DNA of 64,000 bases from Molossus alvarezi (lineage: Eukaryota > Chordata > Mammalia > Chiroptera > Molossidae). Shown here one piece after another: positions 1 through 12,318 of this stretch (position 1 is its first letter; the number at the start of each line of letters is the position of its first letter). The notes beneath the pieces are model-generated. The model had not been told where the DNA came from. It ran no database searches and was given only the letters and a program-made list of their open reading frames with translations. The DNA is taken from NCBI GenBank assembly GCA_037176705.1, contig CM073885.1, forward strand, positions 159,454,290 to 159,518,289. The letters run 5' to 3'. Both the position numbers and the translations under genes were made by a program.

Positions 1-378
1 GATTTAAAAAAAGAAAAAGAAAATAACTAGTGTCAAGTATATAGTGATTTCAGGTTCCATTATACTCTTAGAGTGGATGGAAGAAGGGAATGTCAGTTAG
101 CAAATACAACATCCCCTCAGATGTATTGATTGATAGTTACTTGATGCATTACTGTTGTTGTGACATTGTTGAACAGTAAAAGAAGAGGTGCTTTTTATTG
201 GATTTTTCTAGAAAAAGTATTTCTTTATGGGATCTAGGCCTCCAACCATGTGTGCTCCTCTGGAAGCTCCCCCTGGAAGAAGGAACAGCTTGTCCCCTGC
301 TGGCACCAGAGTGCATCGGCCTTTAGGTTTAATTGGCTCTTGTCAGGTTTCTCCCATTGCATATTTATTCTTCTAATG
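1..378. other. Non-coding start of window, nothing recognised
   Basis: AT-rich single-copy-looking sequence. Short open frames here have no recognisable protein similarity and run into the adjacent SINE. If the cyclin Y-like gene extends upstream, this is intron sequence. Confidence 0.5.
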
Positions 379-617
379 TATTTTTTTATCCTCACCCAAG
401 GACATTTTTGTATTTATCTTCAGATAGAGCAGGAGGGAAAGAGGAGGGAATAGAGAGAGAGAAATATCAATGTGAGAGAGACACATTGAACAGCTGCCAC
501 CCAACCGGGGCCAGAAACAAACTGCCATCTAGGTACGTGCTTTCAGCGGGAACTAAACCCACAACCCACTGGTTTGCAGGTGGACGCTCTCAATGCCGAG
601 CCAAACTCTCTAGGGCT
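379..617 (-). mobile_element. Ves SINE, antisense, near full length
   Basis: It begins with the complement of the Ves 3' end (tcctcacccaaggacattt), passes through a purine-rich tract and ends with the complement of the tRNA-like head (gccaaactctctagggct). The copy is moderately diverged. Confidence 0.85.
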
Positions 618-685
618 CTTCTATACTGTGTTTATATTAAAATTCACTTCTCCTTTCAGGAAAAATGCATCAAACTTTTCTTTTA

Positions 686-888
686 AAAAATTTTTTTTCT
701 TTATTGATTTTATAAAGAGAGAGAGAGAAATAGAAACATCGATAAGAAAAAACATCATTTGGCTGCCTCCTGCATGCCCCGCACTGGGGATTTGGCCCAC
801 AACCTGGGCATGTGCCCTGACTGGAAATAAACTGGCAACCTCTTGGTGCATGGGTCAATGCTCAACCACTGAGCCACACCAGCCAGGC
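686..888 (-). mobile_element. Ves-type SINE, second subfamily, antisense
   Basis: This subfamily has the tail complement ttctttattgattttat and ends gagccacaccagccaggc. It lacks the cctcgggtgagga-like tail of the other Ves class. About 200 bp and fairly complete. Confidence 0.85.
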
Positions 889-3400
889 GCATCAAACAAT
901 GTTAAGGAATAACTTTTAAAGCCAACTTCTTTGTGGATAAAATTTGTTCAACTGAGGTTTTAATTTTATAGATGTATTAAATTTAATTATTATGTATGTG
1001 TATAGTTATATCAATAAGTCTTCAAGACACTATATCAATCCTTATAGAAGAAAATCCCAGCAGAAAAAAATGAAAGCGGTGAGGTTGTGGAAACACAGCC
1101 ACAGGTAGATTTACACTGAAGCAACACAACAGTGTTACGATGAGATAAACTGTTCCTTAAGTTCTGCAAGCACCACATAGGCCACAGTTGGAGAGACTCT
1201 TTAAAAACAAACATCCTATGATGAATCTTTCAAGCTTCTTGAAGACTGAAATGAAACCAAAATGGGATGCAGAGCTTCCTGAATTCCCTGGGTTGTCCAA
1301 GGAACATTGTCAGCGTCTCCCTGGGATGTGAGTGTTGTTTTCCCAGAGCACAATTTGGGAAATGCTCCCTGAAAATATGAATATTCTCAATCCTAATTTT
1401 ATTTTTCAGTTCTAAAAACATAATTTGTTTCTAAACTTAATTTTGTTTCTATTGTACCAGCTTTTCTGCTAACTAAACGATCAGTAACTTCTTCTTTAAT
1501 TACAAGTACTTGAATTACAAGTTCACAATCATAATAATGTAACTTCTCTCACTTATAACAGTAGTTGAGATCAAATTGTTTCACCAAAAATTGAGCCCTG
1601 TCCCTGTCTAAGTCCTGAGCCTTGGCACCTATCGCATAATCACTGGAGGTTTTTATTCAGCCGGGACACTAAATTTATGGGTGCAAACAACTCCACTCTG
1701 GCTGCATTCCATAGCTTCTTTTGAATTCAAAAGATTGTGCTTTTACAGCATATAATTCAAAAGTAGTTTCAGAGATGGACCTTCCTCAGACCAGTACACG
1801 TTATGCTTTTCTTCTCCAAATTAGTCTAATTTTTGGATGCACAATAAGTTTTAAGTTGCTCTCATTATGTTTGAAAATGATCATTCAGTACATTTACTAT
1901 TGGTAAAATAAAGGTGTAGTGAGAAAGTTAACACAGCTAATTAGCTTTTAGAAATGGTTTAGAAAAAATGTTTATTGTGGGTTAGTAGAGCATTGTTCTG
2001 AATGGGGTGGGTGAGTCTTATTAGAGTCACTGATGCGACTTCTTTCAAAATCTAAGTGTCTAAACACAGGCATTCCACGTCTCCTCCCCCACACACTCTC
2101 TCACTCTCACAGGCTTTTTGATCAGCTAAGGGTGGGTGGGAGGCATAACTATGTGGAGAAAAGCATCCAGGCTGATTCTGATTTTAACCCTAACTTATGT
2201 GTTCTCAAACTTGCTGCACACTGCCGTCTCCTGGGAAGCTTTAAAAATGACCCAAGTCACACCCAGTGCCAGTTAAGTCAGGTCCTCTGAAGGTAAAGCC
2301 TGGTCGTGTTTAAAGCTCCTCTGATGACCCCATGTCCAGCCGAGCTGGGGCGGCACACTGCCCGGTGAGAGCGCAGGAGAGAGAGAACTGCTCACTGCTG
2401 GGGGACCTTGAGCAAGTCAGTTTTAAGCCCTGGTCACCTCATCTGTGAAATGGGTTGTTGGATTAAGTGTCATCACAAATCCATTTATTCTTTTCAACTT
2501 ATATGGTTCAAATTCTGTTTTTTTTTAATCAACAAGATGAAACTGTTTGAAGCACTATAGAAGTACCCACCTTTGATGCTAACAATATTATAGGTCTTTG
2601 TACAAGTGCTAATATTCTGTAGACCTAGTTATAAAATTCAGATTTGCTTTTTCTCACATATTTTGAGCTTCATTTTAGACACTGGGAGCAAAGAGGAAAA
2701 GCACATCACTTGATCTACAGCCCCCCTTTGTTTCCTAGTGTGCAGCGTCTGTGAATACCTTAGGAACACGGTACCTTACACTGTAGCTGAGAACAGACAT
2801 CTGCTCAATAAAGAGTTTTTTAACTAATTTGGAAATGTTATTAATATTACACTGTGTCCTCTTATGCTGCCTTGTTAGCACTGCTTATTTTAGGAGAGTT
2901 AGACCTACTGGTGTGGTGTGTTCTTATATCTGCCATTACATTTTCTCATAATTATGTAAAAGTGATCTTATTAAATAATTGATTTTATTTGGTATGGAGC
3001 ATTTTATTTACCTTCAGGGAAAAGATGGAAAATGAGTGGGTAGGTGGAAAAGCTACTGTGTGACTTAAGTTTAAGCATGTGTACAGATAGATGTGACTTG
3101 TGCAGGATGAAAGGTTTTGTGGGTAGAAGGCAAATGACAGGGGAGATGTGTAATAATGTGTATTGTAATAATCATCTGGACGTGTTTTCTGACAGCACAT
3201 TCCGTAGCATTTTGGTTTTTCTAATTTTGTTAAAAGGCAAAGAACTCCAACAAGGTGAAAAGTGCCCATGTGCTGTTCTGAGTGAGGATTCCATGGCCAC
3301 TGGGCAGCTGGGCAGGTCTTCCCCCACCACAACCCCTTTTCAGACATGTCTTCAGACCTCACATAAAATCAGTTGTTACAATTTTTTTTTTCTTCCACAG
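889..3400. other. Intronic sequence with one MIR-like fragment
   Basis: No coding exon recognised. Around 2395-2480 is a MIR-like core in sense orientation (gaccttgagcaagtcag, then a cctcatctgtgaaatggg block), which is an old mammal-wide SINE. The exon that should precede 3401 in cyclin Y genes was not found here and may lie upstream of the window. Confidence 0.5.
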
Positions 3401-3436
3401 CTTGGCTATAGCAATATATTACCACATTAAGAACAG
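3401..3436 (+). pseudogene. CCNY-like: Cyclin Y-like exon A (36 nt)
   Basis: Acceptor cttccacag, donor gtgagt. It encodes LAIAIYYHIKN plus two bases of Arg, the start of the cyclin-fold region of cyclin Y. Entry phase is 2 and exit phase is 2, which match the next exon. Confidence 0.85.
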
Positions 3437-3699
3437 GTGAGTTTTAAAACCTATCTTGTTATTCTAGCTAATAAACTTACAAGATATAAGGTATAGTGTT
3501 AGGTAATAACTACAGACATTATTGGAGTAAGCCATAGAGCATTTTGACTACATTATTGAAGTGAATCGATGGCTTTAAGGTTATTGGGGATCCCTTAGGA
3601 TGTTTGTTTATGTGCATTATATTGATATTTTCTGTATTAGAGATTAAAATTGAGAATTGAAAAATAAGTCCTTGTATCTTGGAACATGTTTTTTTTATA

Positions 3700-3898
3700 G
3701 CACTGAGAAATTTTGAGCTGGATAATTCCTTGTTGTGGCGGATGACCTTGTCATCATAGAATGTTTAGCAACCTCCCTGGGCTCTACTCACTAGATGCAA
3801 TAGTACCCTTTTCCCATGCCACGGTGAAAGCCACAACTGTCTCCAACCTTGGCCAAATGATTCCCAGGGGACAAAATCACCCCTGATTGGGAACCATA
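3700..3898 (-). mobile_element. MER5A-like hAT DNA transposon relic
   Basis: It matches the remembered MER5A pattern in antisense: gagctggataattcc, gaatgtttagcaacctccc, ctcactagatgcaatagtac, and an end close to tgattgggaacca. This is a non-autonomous hAT-Charlie relic common to placental mammals. Confidence 0.75.
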
Positions 3899-5025
3899 AT
3901 TTTTTATTTACATAATTTTTATTTAAAAGATAGAATTGCTTTTTATAATGAAACTGTTGAGTGGAAATTGTGTCATTTATTTACATTTTACAAATCTCTT
4001 TGTGTCTGGTTTAGTAGAAGATAGCTGGTTTTCATGTATACCCTGTCTTCAATCATTTGTCATTACTTCAGTCATCTGAATAATTTGTTTTAAAGAAACA
4101 ATATAGAGAAAACCCACCCTCATGTACCTTTTTGGCTAGAATAGTTTGTATTTTTAAAGCCTTCAGGTAACTGTAAATATTCTTTGATATTGTAGCAAAA
4201 GGGCAGAAGTGCTAGTTTCTTAAATTAGTTACAATGGAATTTTAAATCATATACATGAGCTTGTAGTAAGGTCTGTGTTAAATTACTACCCATTCATATA
4301 TCTTGTATGCTGAGTAAATCTCTTTACTTGTAATTAATTTTTTAATAATATTATACATTGCTCATTTGCAAAGTATTGGTTTACATTTCTTTATACTGTG
4401 TTCAGACTCCCTTTTGTTAGTATTGTATCACCACCAGTCTTACCAGAAAAGCCTTTAACTATTGAAAAGCTGTAAAGCTCACAAAATGCTACACGTTTTC
4501 TCCATCTTGATTTGTAGCATGTTAGCTTGAATTATGTCATTGACAAGTATACAAGTTATTTTTCTTGAGTGACAGGCTCACTTTTCAGTTTTGAGAGAAT
4601 GACAGTTGTACTCTCACACAGAAATGTTATTCTATAAAACGTAGCTTATTCAACTCACAACTAAGTCACAAGTGCTTTTCCTCAAAACAGCCACGTTTCA
4701 GTATGCAGAAGTGCTTGATGCATGCTTTCCACTGATCACCATATAAAGAGGAGAATCAAGGATAATACCATTATTCATTTTTACTGCTTTATCAAAGATG
4801 TTCTTAAGTAGAACAGAACATTTTTCAACAACAGGTGTCAGTGAAGAATAGAATAGCATACAGTGTGGTACTCCTGCTTGAGTCATGCTCAGAGATCGTT
4901 TTACTGACTTTTGCTTTTATACAGTTATTGCAGATGTCAGTGTAAAAGCAGGCAGTGCCTTACTATTTCTATAAAAATAGTTTTGGCATCATGGGTCTCC
5001 TGAAAATGGTCTAGGGTAACCCCAG
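3899..5025. other. Intron, nothing recognised
   Basis: AT-rich sequence with no coding similarity or clear repeat on either strand. Confidence 0.5.
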
Positions 5026-5170
5026 AGGCATGCAAAACACCCAGGTGGCAGGTCTGAACCCTGGTCAGGGCATGTGTGGAAGGCAGCCAATCAATGTTTC
5101 TGTCTTTCTCTCTCTCTATCTCTCACTCTCATTTTACTTCTGTAAAATCAATTTAAAAATATTTTTCAAT
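5026..5170 (+). mobile_element. Ves-type SINE fragment, sense, diverged
   Basis: Contains the second half of the element (gaaccctggtcagggcatg, ggcagccaatcaatgtttc, pyrimidine tract, aaaatcaatttaaaaat tail). The tRNA-like head is degraded. Confidence 0.7.
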
Positions 5171-5220
5171 AGACTGATCACTTTTAAAATAAAAAGGCAT
5201 TTTTAATTCAAACTATTTAT

Positions 5221-5465
5221 TTTTATTTTTAAATCTTCCCCTGAGGATATTCTTTTATTTATCTCCATACTGAGTGAGAGGAAGAGAGGGAGAGAGAGAG
5301 AAACATTGGCGTGAGAGGAACACATTGATTGGTTGCCTCCCACATGACCCTGACCAGGGCCAGGGATGAACCGCAACTGAGGTACGTGCCCTTGGTCAGA
5401 ATGGAACCTGGAACTCTTTGGTCCATGAACCGACACTCTAGTGCTGAGTCAAACCAGCCAGGGCT
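5221..5465 (-). mobile_element. Ves SINE, antisense
   Basis: From aaatcttcccctgaggatat to gagtcaaaccagccagggct. Near full length. It lies about 50 bp after an oppositely oriented copy. Confidence 0.85.
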
Positions 5466-5901
5466 TAACTCAAACTATTTAAATGAGACAAGATAAGAAT
5501 ATAATATAGTGAACAAATAAGAAAAAAACAATACAGGGAAAAAGCATGAATCTCATTTTCACCTGCACGATTGCCCACCACTGCTGCCTCATCAATGTTC
5601 TGCTGTATTCCAGTGGGAGCTCAGGGGCTGGAAATAGATTTGCTTGACCCGCATTGCCTATCAGGGAGGGTCAGTGCTTATACAGGGAACTCTGGCTGGT
5701 TAGTGTAGAAAAGATTTTCTAGAATTTCATGGCTGAGTAAAAAGAGGTCAGAAAATTCTTACAGAATCTGAGAATGTGTAGAAGGACCGTGTTCAAGGTT
5801 TAGCTTTTCCCTCCATCCCTCTGTCTACTCCCAGCAGACCTGCTCCTAAGACAGTAACAATTTTTGGATTCATTTTTTAAATGCATGTTCTTATTTAATA
5901 G

Positions 5902-5956
5902 AGATTCAAACAAAACCAAGGATATTATTGAGGAGTACTTGTATCCGTCATATACA
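5902..5956 (+). pseudogene. CCNY-like: Cyclin Y-like exon B (55 nt)
   Basis: Acceptor tatttaatag, donor gtaagt. It continues the frame as RDSNKTKDIIEEYLYPSYT, aligning with the family segment that begins RDANRSLDI. It ends in phase 0. Confidence 0.85.
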
Positions 5957-6731
5957 GTAAGTTTCCGTTGTATGGAGGTTGTATTTTTCTCTCATACAGT
6001 CATGTTTATTTCATGCTGATTTGCTTTGAAATTAATTACTGGAAGAGAATTACTCCCTCTAGTTTGGAGTCAAAATTATTTTCTTTTGTTTTCTTTCCAC
6101 CCCGTGTTGTATTTAATTATTTTACAAAGGGAATGTTGTGTAAGAAAAATGTCAGTAAAGCTGAGTTGCAGTCCTGTATAATTAGTGAGCTAAGGAGAGT
6201 AAACATGCCCCAAAACAAAAATTGCAACTTTTTAAAAGATAATTTTCAGTAGCATCAAACTAGTAAATATTTGTAAATAAACCTAAGATATGTTAAGACC
6301 TCTATGAAGAAACTTAACTCTTCAAATTCTGAACAAACTGGAATGACCAGACTGTTCTGCTCCCCTCTCCAGAGGCTCTGCAGCGATGTGTGGCTGTGAC
6401 GCTGTGCAGCAGGGCCCAGCCTCAGCGCCTGCAGGTTACTGAGAGTATATATTCAGAGCTGACCCCAGAGCAGTAGACCAGGGCAATCAACACGACTTTT
6501 GAGCCTAAAGCTAGTTTATATTTAGATAGAATTCTGTAGGGAAGGTGGAAAGGAACACATAAGTTTTCTGAGGTTGTGCCTGTATTTATCTTTAATGAGT
6601 GGTGGTAAAACACAGGTCACCCATTGAAAATTATTTTCAGGGACATGTGGGCAAAATTAGAAAATTGCCACCATAGAAGTACTTAAGTGTTTTTTTTCAC
6701 TGGATTCTTACATTGCATTTTCTCCTTTCAG

Positions 6732-6848
6732 GAAGAAATGGATCCAGAGGAATATTATCATAATCCTGATCCCGAGTCTATTTACAGTTTCATTCGGCCT
6801 CTTTTTGATGCCTTTTGTCTAACGGGTCAATTTGCGATAACAACTTTG
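6732..6848 (+). pseudogene. CCNY-like: Cyclin Y-like exon C (117 nt, 39 codons)
   Basis: Acceptor ctcctttcag, donor gtaagat. Fully open. Motifs are EEYYHNPDPE, IYSFIRPLFDAFCLTGQFA and ITTL, matching the start of the cyclin box in cyclin Y (family: EEYFKHDPE and IYRFVRTLF). Confidence 0.9.
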
Positions 6849-9800
6849 GTAAGATAGTTCTTTTTTCAGGAAGTATCTTTCCTGCCTTGTCCTTGGGGTG
6901 TGATCAAATAAAAGTAGATTCCTGAAAAAATCATCCAAACTTTTTTAGAGACACCCATCCAAAGTTGTGAAATACACACATTTGAGGTTAATAATCATTA
7001 TGATTATCAATGTCCTTGCTTTTCTCATCACAAAACACCTGCTATTCAAGGCAGCAGGAGAAAGTTCTGGTTTTTGTTTCCACCCCTCAGGAGACATGTG
7101 CACATGCAGTGCACACACATGCACACGTACAAGGTGTGCTGACAGGCAGGAAGGGCAATAACAAAACCATCTGGTTCCTGGGCAGTGACTGATTCAGTGT
7201 AGGTCTGAGCTGTGTCCCAGGCTGTATCCCCAGGCAGTTCTGACAGTGTCCTGATTGAGAACCAGAGCCCTGAATTCTCTGTTCCTTGGATGATGGGTGT
7301 AAATCCATCCCTGCTGTTCTTCTGTGCCTGCCTGTGATGTTGCCAGGGATTATAGTTCCTGAATGGGTTGTGCGAGGACCTTTGTGTCATTCATACAGAA
7401 TTCCTATGGGAAGAGTTTTTCCTTTGGAATAAGTAGTCTATTCTAGTGAGAAGTGGCCCTGCCCCCAGCAGTCCTAAAAGGGAAAGTGTTCTGCATGGTC
7501 GGGAGGGAACAAATCCTTAGGTCAGTGCCTCCTCCTTCAGTATTCAGGTAAAATTATGGAGAGGCCACTGTGCTTCTGACTAGAGACCCCTCGTGGACAC
7601 TGGATCAGACACAGGCCTTTTCATGGAGCTGCCAGCCACCAGGAGGGCTTAGCAGGTGGCTTGTATTATGCTGAGGAAGACATAAATATTTTTTTAAATG
7701 AGTATTTTTTAAAAGATGAATATTTCAGGTAGTAGTAAATACCAAGATGAAGCAGGGTAAAGAGATAAAGAGATTACAGCGGCTTGCTATATTAGAGGGT
7801 CCAATCCAGAAGAGCCTTTTTAAAGAGGAAACAATTGAATCATGACCTGACTGAATTGAGGAGGGTGAGGGGCTCTGGTCTTGTAAGCAGAGGGGACCAT
7901 GCTTTGTGTGTTCAAGAAACAGTGAGGTGTGGCCAGTGTGGTCAAGGTGGAATGAGAAAAAGAATGTAGGACATGAGGACATAGAAGGGCAGTGTCCTAT
8001 CTTATAGGGCCCTGCAGCGGGCAGGCCATGGGAAGACATTACATTTTTCTTTGTTTGATGGGAAACCTTTGGTGGATATTGAGCAGGGCTGTGAAGTGCT
8101 CTTGATTATGGAGGCTGTCCTGGCTGTTTGGGGAGAATGGACTGTAGCTGGGAGTCCAAGTGGAGGCCGAGAAGTCAGTAGGCAATAGCAGTGATCCAGG
8201 TGAGAAGTGACAAAATAGAAAGCAGCCTGATGACCAGTGATAGGTGGAGATAACAAGAATCGCTAACAGATTGGAACAGGCTTACTGAATTAGAATTAGA
8301 ATTAGTGAAAGTTTACACCAATCCCCAAAACTCAGTGCAACTAGGCAAATGGCAGTGCCTTTATGGCATTAGGGAGTGCTTGGGGAGGGGGAGTTGGGAT
8401 GAAGAGCTCTGGTGTGTATATGTGAAGGCACCGATGGTCTCAGCAATAGTTTAGTAGAGTGATAGCGGCAGGGGGCAGACAGAGTGGGTTAAGGAGACAG
8501 TGGGAGATGAGAAGGAGCCTCAGGGCATTTACTGTGAGCAAAATGAGGAGAAGCATTCTAGGAGTTGGGGAGTGGCAGGGAACAGTGTCAACACATTGAG
8601 GAAAATCTCTGGCAGACAGGGAGGATTCTTCAAAAAGGGGGAATTGTGGGAGGTGTTCTTCAGAAGTGGGATGGGATCAACGTCACTGAGAGAGGAGGCA
8701 GCTTCAGTGAAAAGGGAAATCTCAGGTCTACTGACACAGGAGGGCAAGTGCATGAATGAGTGAGGATGGCACATACCAAGTCTGCCAGTAAAGGTGTCAG
8801 GAAGGTGAGAGATTGCCAGTGTTGTATAAGTGCCTCTAACTAGCCCCATGAAGTACAAAGTTGGACCTTGTAAGCAGGTTCATTATTAGGATATCTACAA
8901 GTGCTGAGTTTGGGGGATTTGTGTAAATTTTCCCTAAGAACATATAATGTTCAATAACCATTTGGTTTTAAAAATACAGTTGGGTTTGAAGAACATTGGC
9001 AAATAAATATGAGCTGTTAATCTGATAACCTCAGACAATTAACATACTCTTTAAAATGGGACTTTGTTGGCAAATGGCATACATGCTCTTCTGCAAAGCA
9101 CCCTTCGAGGTAACAACAAATCACCACTTGCCTTTGTAACCTTTACTTAGCTGTTAAGTTTGCCCAGTTCTTTGTAGAATAGACATGTGATACACAGGAA
9201 AGAAATCATGAACCCTCACAAGCTCCTGGCAGGTGTAGAGGACCAGGGATGCAGAGATGGCAGCTCTGTTACCACCTGAAACCACCAGCTCTGACTAAGC
9301 TTCGGATTGTGTAAGACAGAGATAAATTTCATAAAGTGATCCTGGGGATATGAAGACGAGGGATATAAAAAGGACTCTCCTTTGTGTGCATGTGTGTCTC
9401 TTACAAAGGCACTACGTCCAGGAATACTTGACAGTCAAGACCTGCATCAAGCACAGCCCTTTGTACTGCCTGTCCCGCTACACAACACAGTAGCCACTGG
9501 GGGGCCCTCTTGACAACCTGTGTTATCTACTGCTTGTGTTGCATAGGACTAGTTACTGTGTAAAGAAGGTATTTGTGTGTTCAGTATTATCAGGCATTTA
9601 CCTATTCAGGAATTATGTAAAATCACTGTATAACTACTTGCCAGGTATGAAATAGTGCACGTGGTAGGAACTCAGGTATCCTGTCCTTTGCAAGTGGAAA
9701 GGTAATGACATTTCTTCAGAGGGTCCTTTGCTAAGATGTCCATTCATTCCTGTGACCCAAAATTGGGCTGAAAAGTCACATGAGCAACATAGGCAACAAA

Positions 9801-9972
9801 GTATCTGATTTGCAACAGTGACTTTGCCTCTGGCTTTGGCTGGCCAAGCAGTCTCTGTAGCACCTAAGAATAGGAGTCAAGTCACAAATAGGTGAAATCT
9901 GTCCTTCCTAACCATTATTATCACAGCACTTAAACTGAACTAAAATCAAAGGCCCATGTTTTACTTTCGCAG
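6849..9972. other. Intron with an old interspersed repeat
   Basis: About 7790-8290 resembles a dispersed mammalian repeat: gggccctgcagcgggcaggccatggg, then gatgggaaacctttgg, then a tgatccaggtgagaagtgac block. I cannot name its family with certainty. The remainder holds no recognised feature. Confidence 0.4.
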
Positions 9973-10139
9973 ATTTACTTAGAAAGACTTGTGATTTATG
10001 CCAGAATAGACATTGGCCCCAAGAACTGAAAACGAGTTGTCTTGGGGGCCATTCGTCTCGCCTCCAAGTATTTGCATGATCTGATTGTACAAAATATGTT
10101 CTTCTGCAGAGTCATGAAGAACATTACACTTAAGGACCT
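9973..10139 (+). pseudogene. CCNY-like: Cyclin Y-like exon D with premature TGA
   Basis: Acceptor ctttcgcag, donor gtgagt, 167 nt. It reads IYLERLVIYARIDIGPKN, then TGA at 10027-10029, then KRVVLGAIRLASKYLHDL. The family has Trp (TGG) at the stop, so a single G-to-A change explains it. Downstream, the family's VWDD is replaced by YLHD and a second conserved Trp by Gln. This is the cyclin-box core that contacts the kinase. Confidence 0.9.
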
Positions 10140-10539
10140 GTGAGTTTGGAAGGTTTTGGTGAACTTGCTAACATTTTCCAATAGCTGATTTGCTCCCATA
10201 AAGATTACATATTAAGAAATATTTTTAAAGGGTACATCGTGTGGAGAACTGAACTAGGCATAAAATTCCATACATTTTTTTGTTCACATTTGTTATAACA
10301 ATTAATATTCCTTCTCATTAATTAGCACATCTTCATGTGTTGTTGTAATAACCAGTGTGATCATTTTAAATGTATTTCTCTGGTAGTTATTGGCAGAAGT
10401 TGTACAAGCTTAGACCCAAGAATCATAGTACTGCAAATATCTTCATGGCTTTCTTAAAGCCATCTACCAGTTCCAGTCCTTTTTTATTCCTCTTTTTCAT
10501 TATTTATTTATTTATGCATTTTTATTTTTATTATTTATT

Positions 10540-10783
10540 CATTTATTTTTTATCCTCATCTGAGGAAATTTTTTATCTATTTTTAGACAGAGTGGGAGGG
10601 GAGAGGGAGAGAAAGAAACAATGATGTGAGGGAGACACATCGACTGGTTGCCTTCCCCGCATGATCTCAACTGGGCTGGGGACTGAACTGTAACCAAGGT
10701 ATGTGCCCTTGACCAAAATCAAACCCATGACTCTTCAGTCTGTGGGTGGATGCTCTAACCACTGAGCAAAACCAGCCAGGGCT
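10540..10783 (-). mobile_element. Ves SINE, antisense
   Basis: From tatcctcatctgaggaaatt to gcaaaaccagccagggct. Near full length. First of a stack of Ves copies inserted in or beside an old L1. Confidence 0.85.
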
Positions 10784-10811
10784 GTTTTTATTTATTTTAC
10801 TTATTCATTTA

Positions 10812-11047
10812 TTTTAATCCTCACCCGAGGATATTTTTCAATTTATCTTCAGATAGAGTGAGAGGGAGGAAGAGAGAGAGAGAAACATGGATTTTAGAGG
10901 TACACATCGACTACTTGCCTCTTGCACAACCCCAACCAGGGTTGGGGATGAACTGTAACCCAGGTACGTGCCTTTGACCAGAATTGAACCCGTGACTCAT
11001 TGGTCCGTGGGCCCACAGTCTACCGCTGAGCCAAACTGGCCAGGGCT
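10812..11047 (-). mobile_element. Ves SINE, antisense
   Basis: From ttttaatcctcacccgagga to gagccaaactggccagggct. Near full length. It sits about 30 bp after another copy in the same orientation. Confidence 0.88.
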
Positions 11048-11916
11048 GTAGTATAATTTTCTATCTTTGTAGTGTCATTATTTAGTTTTGGAATTAGCAT
11101 ATTCCTGGCCTCTTAAAATAAGCTTGGGAGTCTTCTATCTTCTCAAATATTCTGCAGTAGATTGAGGCGGACTGGTGTCAGTACTTCTTGGAATGTTTGG
11201 TAAAATTTACCTGTGACATCATTTCCAGGACCTTTGTTTAAAAATGTTTTTTTATAACTTTGATTTTGTTGGTTGTAATTAGTCTGTTCAGATTTTGTTA
11301 CTTTTTTTTTTAATCCTCACCCGAGGACATAGTTTTTGCATTTCTTCAGATAGAATGGGAGGAGAGAGGGGGGAAGAGAGAGAGAGAGAAACATCAATGT
11401 GAGAGAGACACATTGATTGCTTTCCACCCACAAGATGCTAACCAGGGCCAGGGACAAACTGCAACCGAGGTACATGCCCTTCATGGGAACTGAACTCGGG
11501 ACTCTCTGGTCTGTGGGCCAATGCTCTAGCCACTGAGCCAAACCACCAGGGCTCTGATTTTTAATCCAGTTTAGGAAGATTGTATGTTTCTATGAATTTG
11601 TTTGTTTCTTCCAGACTGTCTAATTTGTTGGAATATTGTTCATATATTTTCTTATATCCTTTGTATTTCTGTGGTGTGAATTGTTCCTACTGCTCTTTCA
11701 TTTCTGCTTTTAATATATTTGTGACCTCTCTTTCTTGATGAGTCTCGTTTAAGGTTTATGCATTGTGTTTATTTTTCCAAAGAATCAAATCTTAGTTCAT
11801 TGATCTTTTGTATTTCATTTTCTTTGTTTCTGCTTAGATCTTTATTATTTCATTTTTTCTATTCGCTTTGGGCATTGTTCATTGTTCTTTTTCTCATTCC
11901 TTTATTTTATTTATTA
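11048..11916 (-). mobile_element. Old L1 ORF2 fragment, antisense
   Basis: Reads as the complement of L1 ORF2 in the reverse-transcriptase and upstream region (for example ggaatgtttggtaaaatttacctgtga, and a later block corresponding to the RT N-terminal region). Many stops. It is split by the Ves copy at 11302-11553 and bounded by another at 11917. Confidence 0.75.
11302..11553 (-). mobile_element. Ves SINE, antisense, nested in L1
   Basis: From tttttaatcctcacccgagg to gccaaaccaccagggct. Near full length. The L1 sequence resumes on its right side. Confidence 0.88.
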
Positions 11917-12157
11917 ATTTATCCTCACCTGAGGTCATTTCTGCATTTATCTTCAGATAGAGGGGAGGGAGAGAGGAGAGAAGAAAGAGATTAAAACATC
12001 AAAGCGAGAGAGACACAGTAACTATTTGCCACCCACATGGCCCAACTGGGACCAAGGACAAACTACAACTGAGGTATGCACTTCTAGCAGGAACCAAACC
12101 TGGGACTCTCCAGTCTGCGGGCCAGTGCTCCAACCACTGAGCCAAACTGGCCAGGGC
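11917..12157 (-). mobile_element. Ves SINE, antisense, with target-site duplication
   Basis: From atcctcacctgaggtcattt to gagccaaactggccagggc. The 14-mer ctttttctcattcc occurs at 11887-11900 and again at 12158-12171, a perfect target-site duplication. Confidence 0.9.
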
Positions 12158-12189
12158 CTTTTTCTCATTCCCTTAAGATAAGTTGAAGT

Positions 12190-12318
12190 CATGTGGGTGG
12201 CAACAACTTGATGTGTCCCTCTCACATCCATGTTTTTCTCTCACTTCTTCCTTCACTCCCTCCTGCTCTATCTGAAGATAAATGAAAGATTTCTTTGGGT
12301 GAGAATAAAAAAAATAAT
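12190..12318 (+). mobile_element. Ves SINE, sense, 5'-truncated
   Basis: Keeps only the second half: gtgggtggcaacaacttgat, gtccctctcacatccatg, a tatctgaagataaatg segment and a tttgggtgagaataaaaaaa tail. Confidence 0.8.

Noticed and set aside
3044..3430. 128-codon + strand frame overlapping cyclin Y-like exon A
   Set aside because: The frame crosses the splice acceptor and is not in the exon's reading frame. No protein similarity upstream.
10027..10029. UGA in the cyclin Y-like exon as a selenocysteine or readthrough codon
   Set aside because: The family has Trp there, no SECIS-like element was noticed downstream, and neighbouring kinase-contact residues are also altered. A plain nonsense mutation is simpler.
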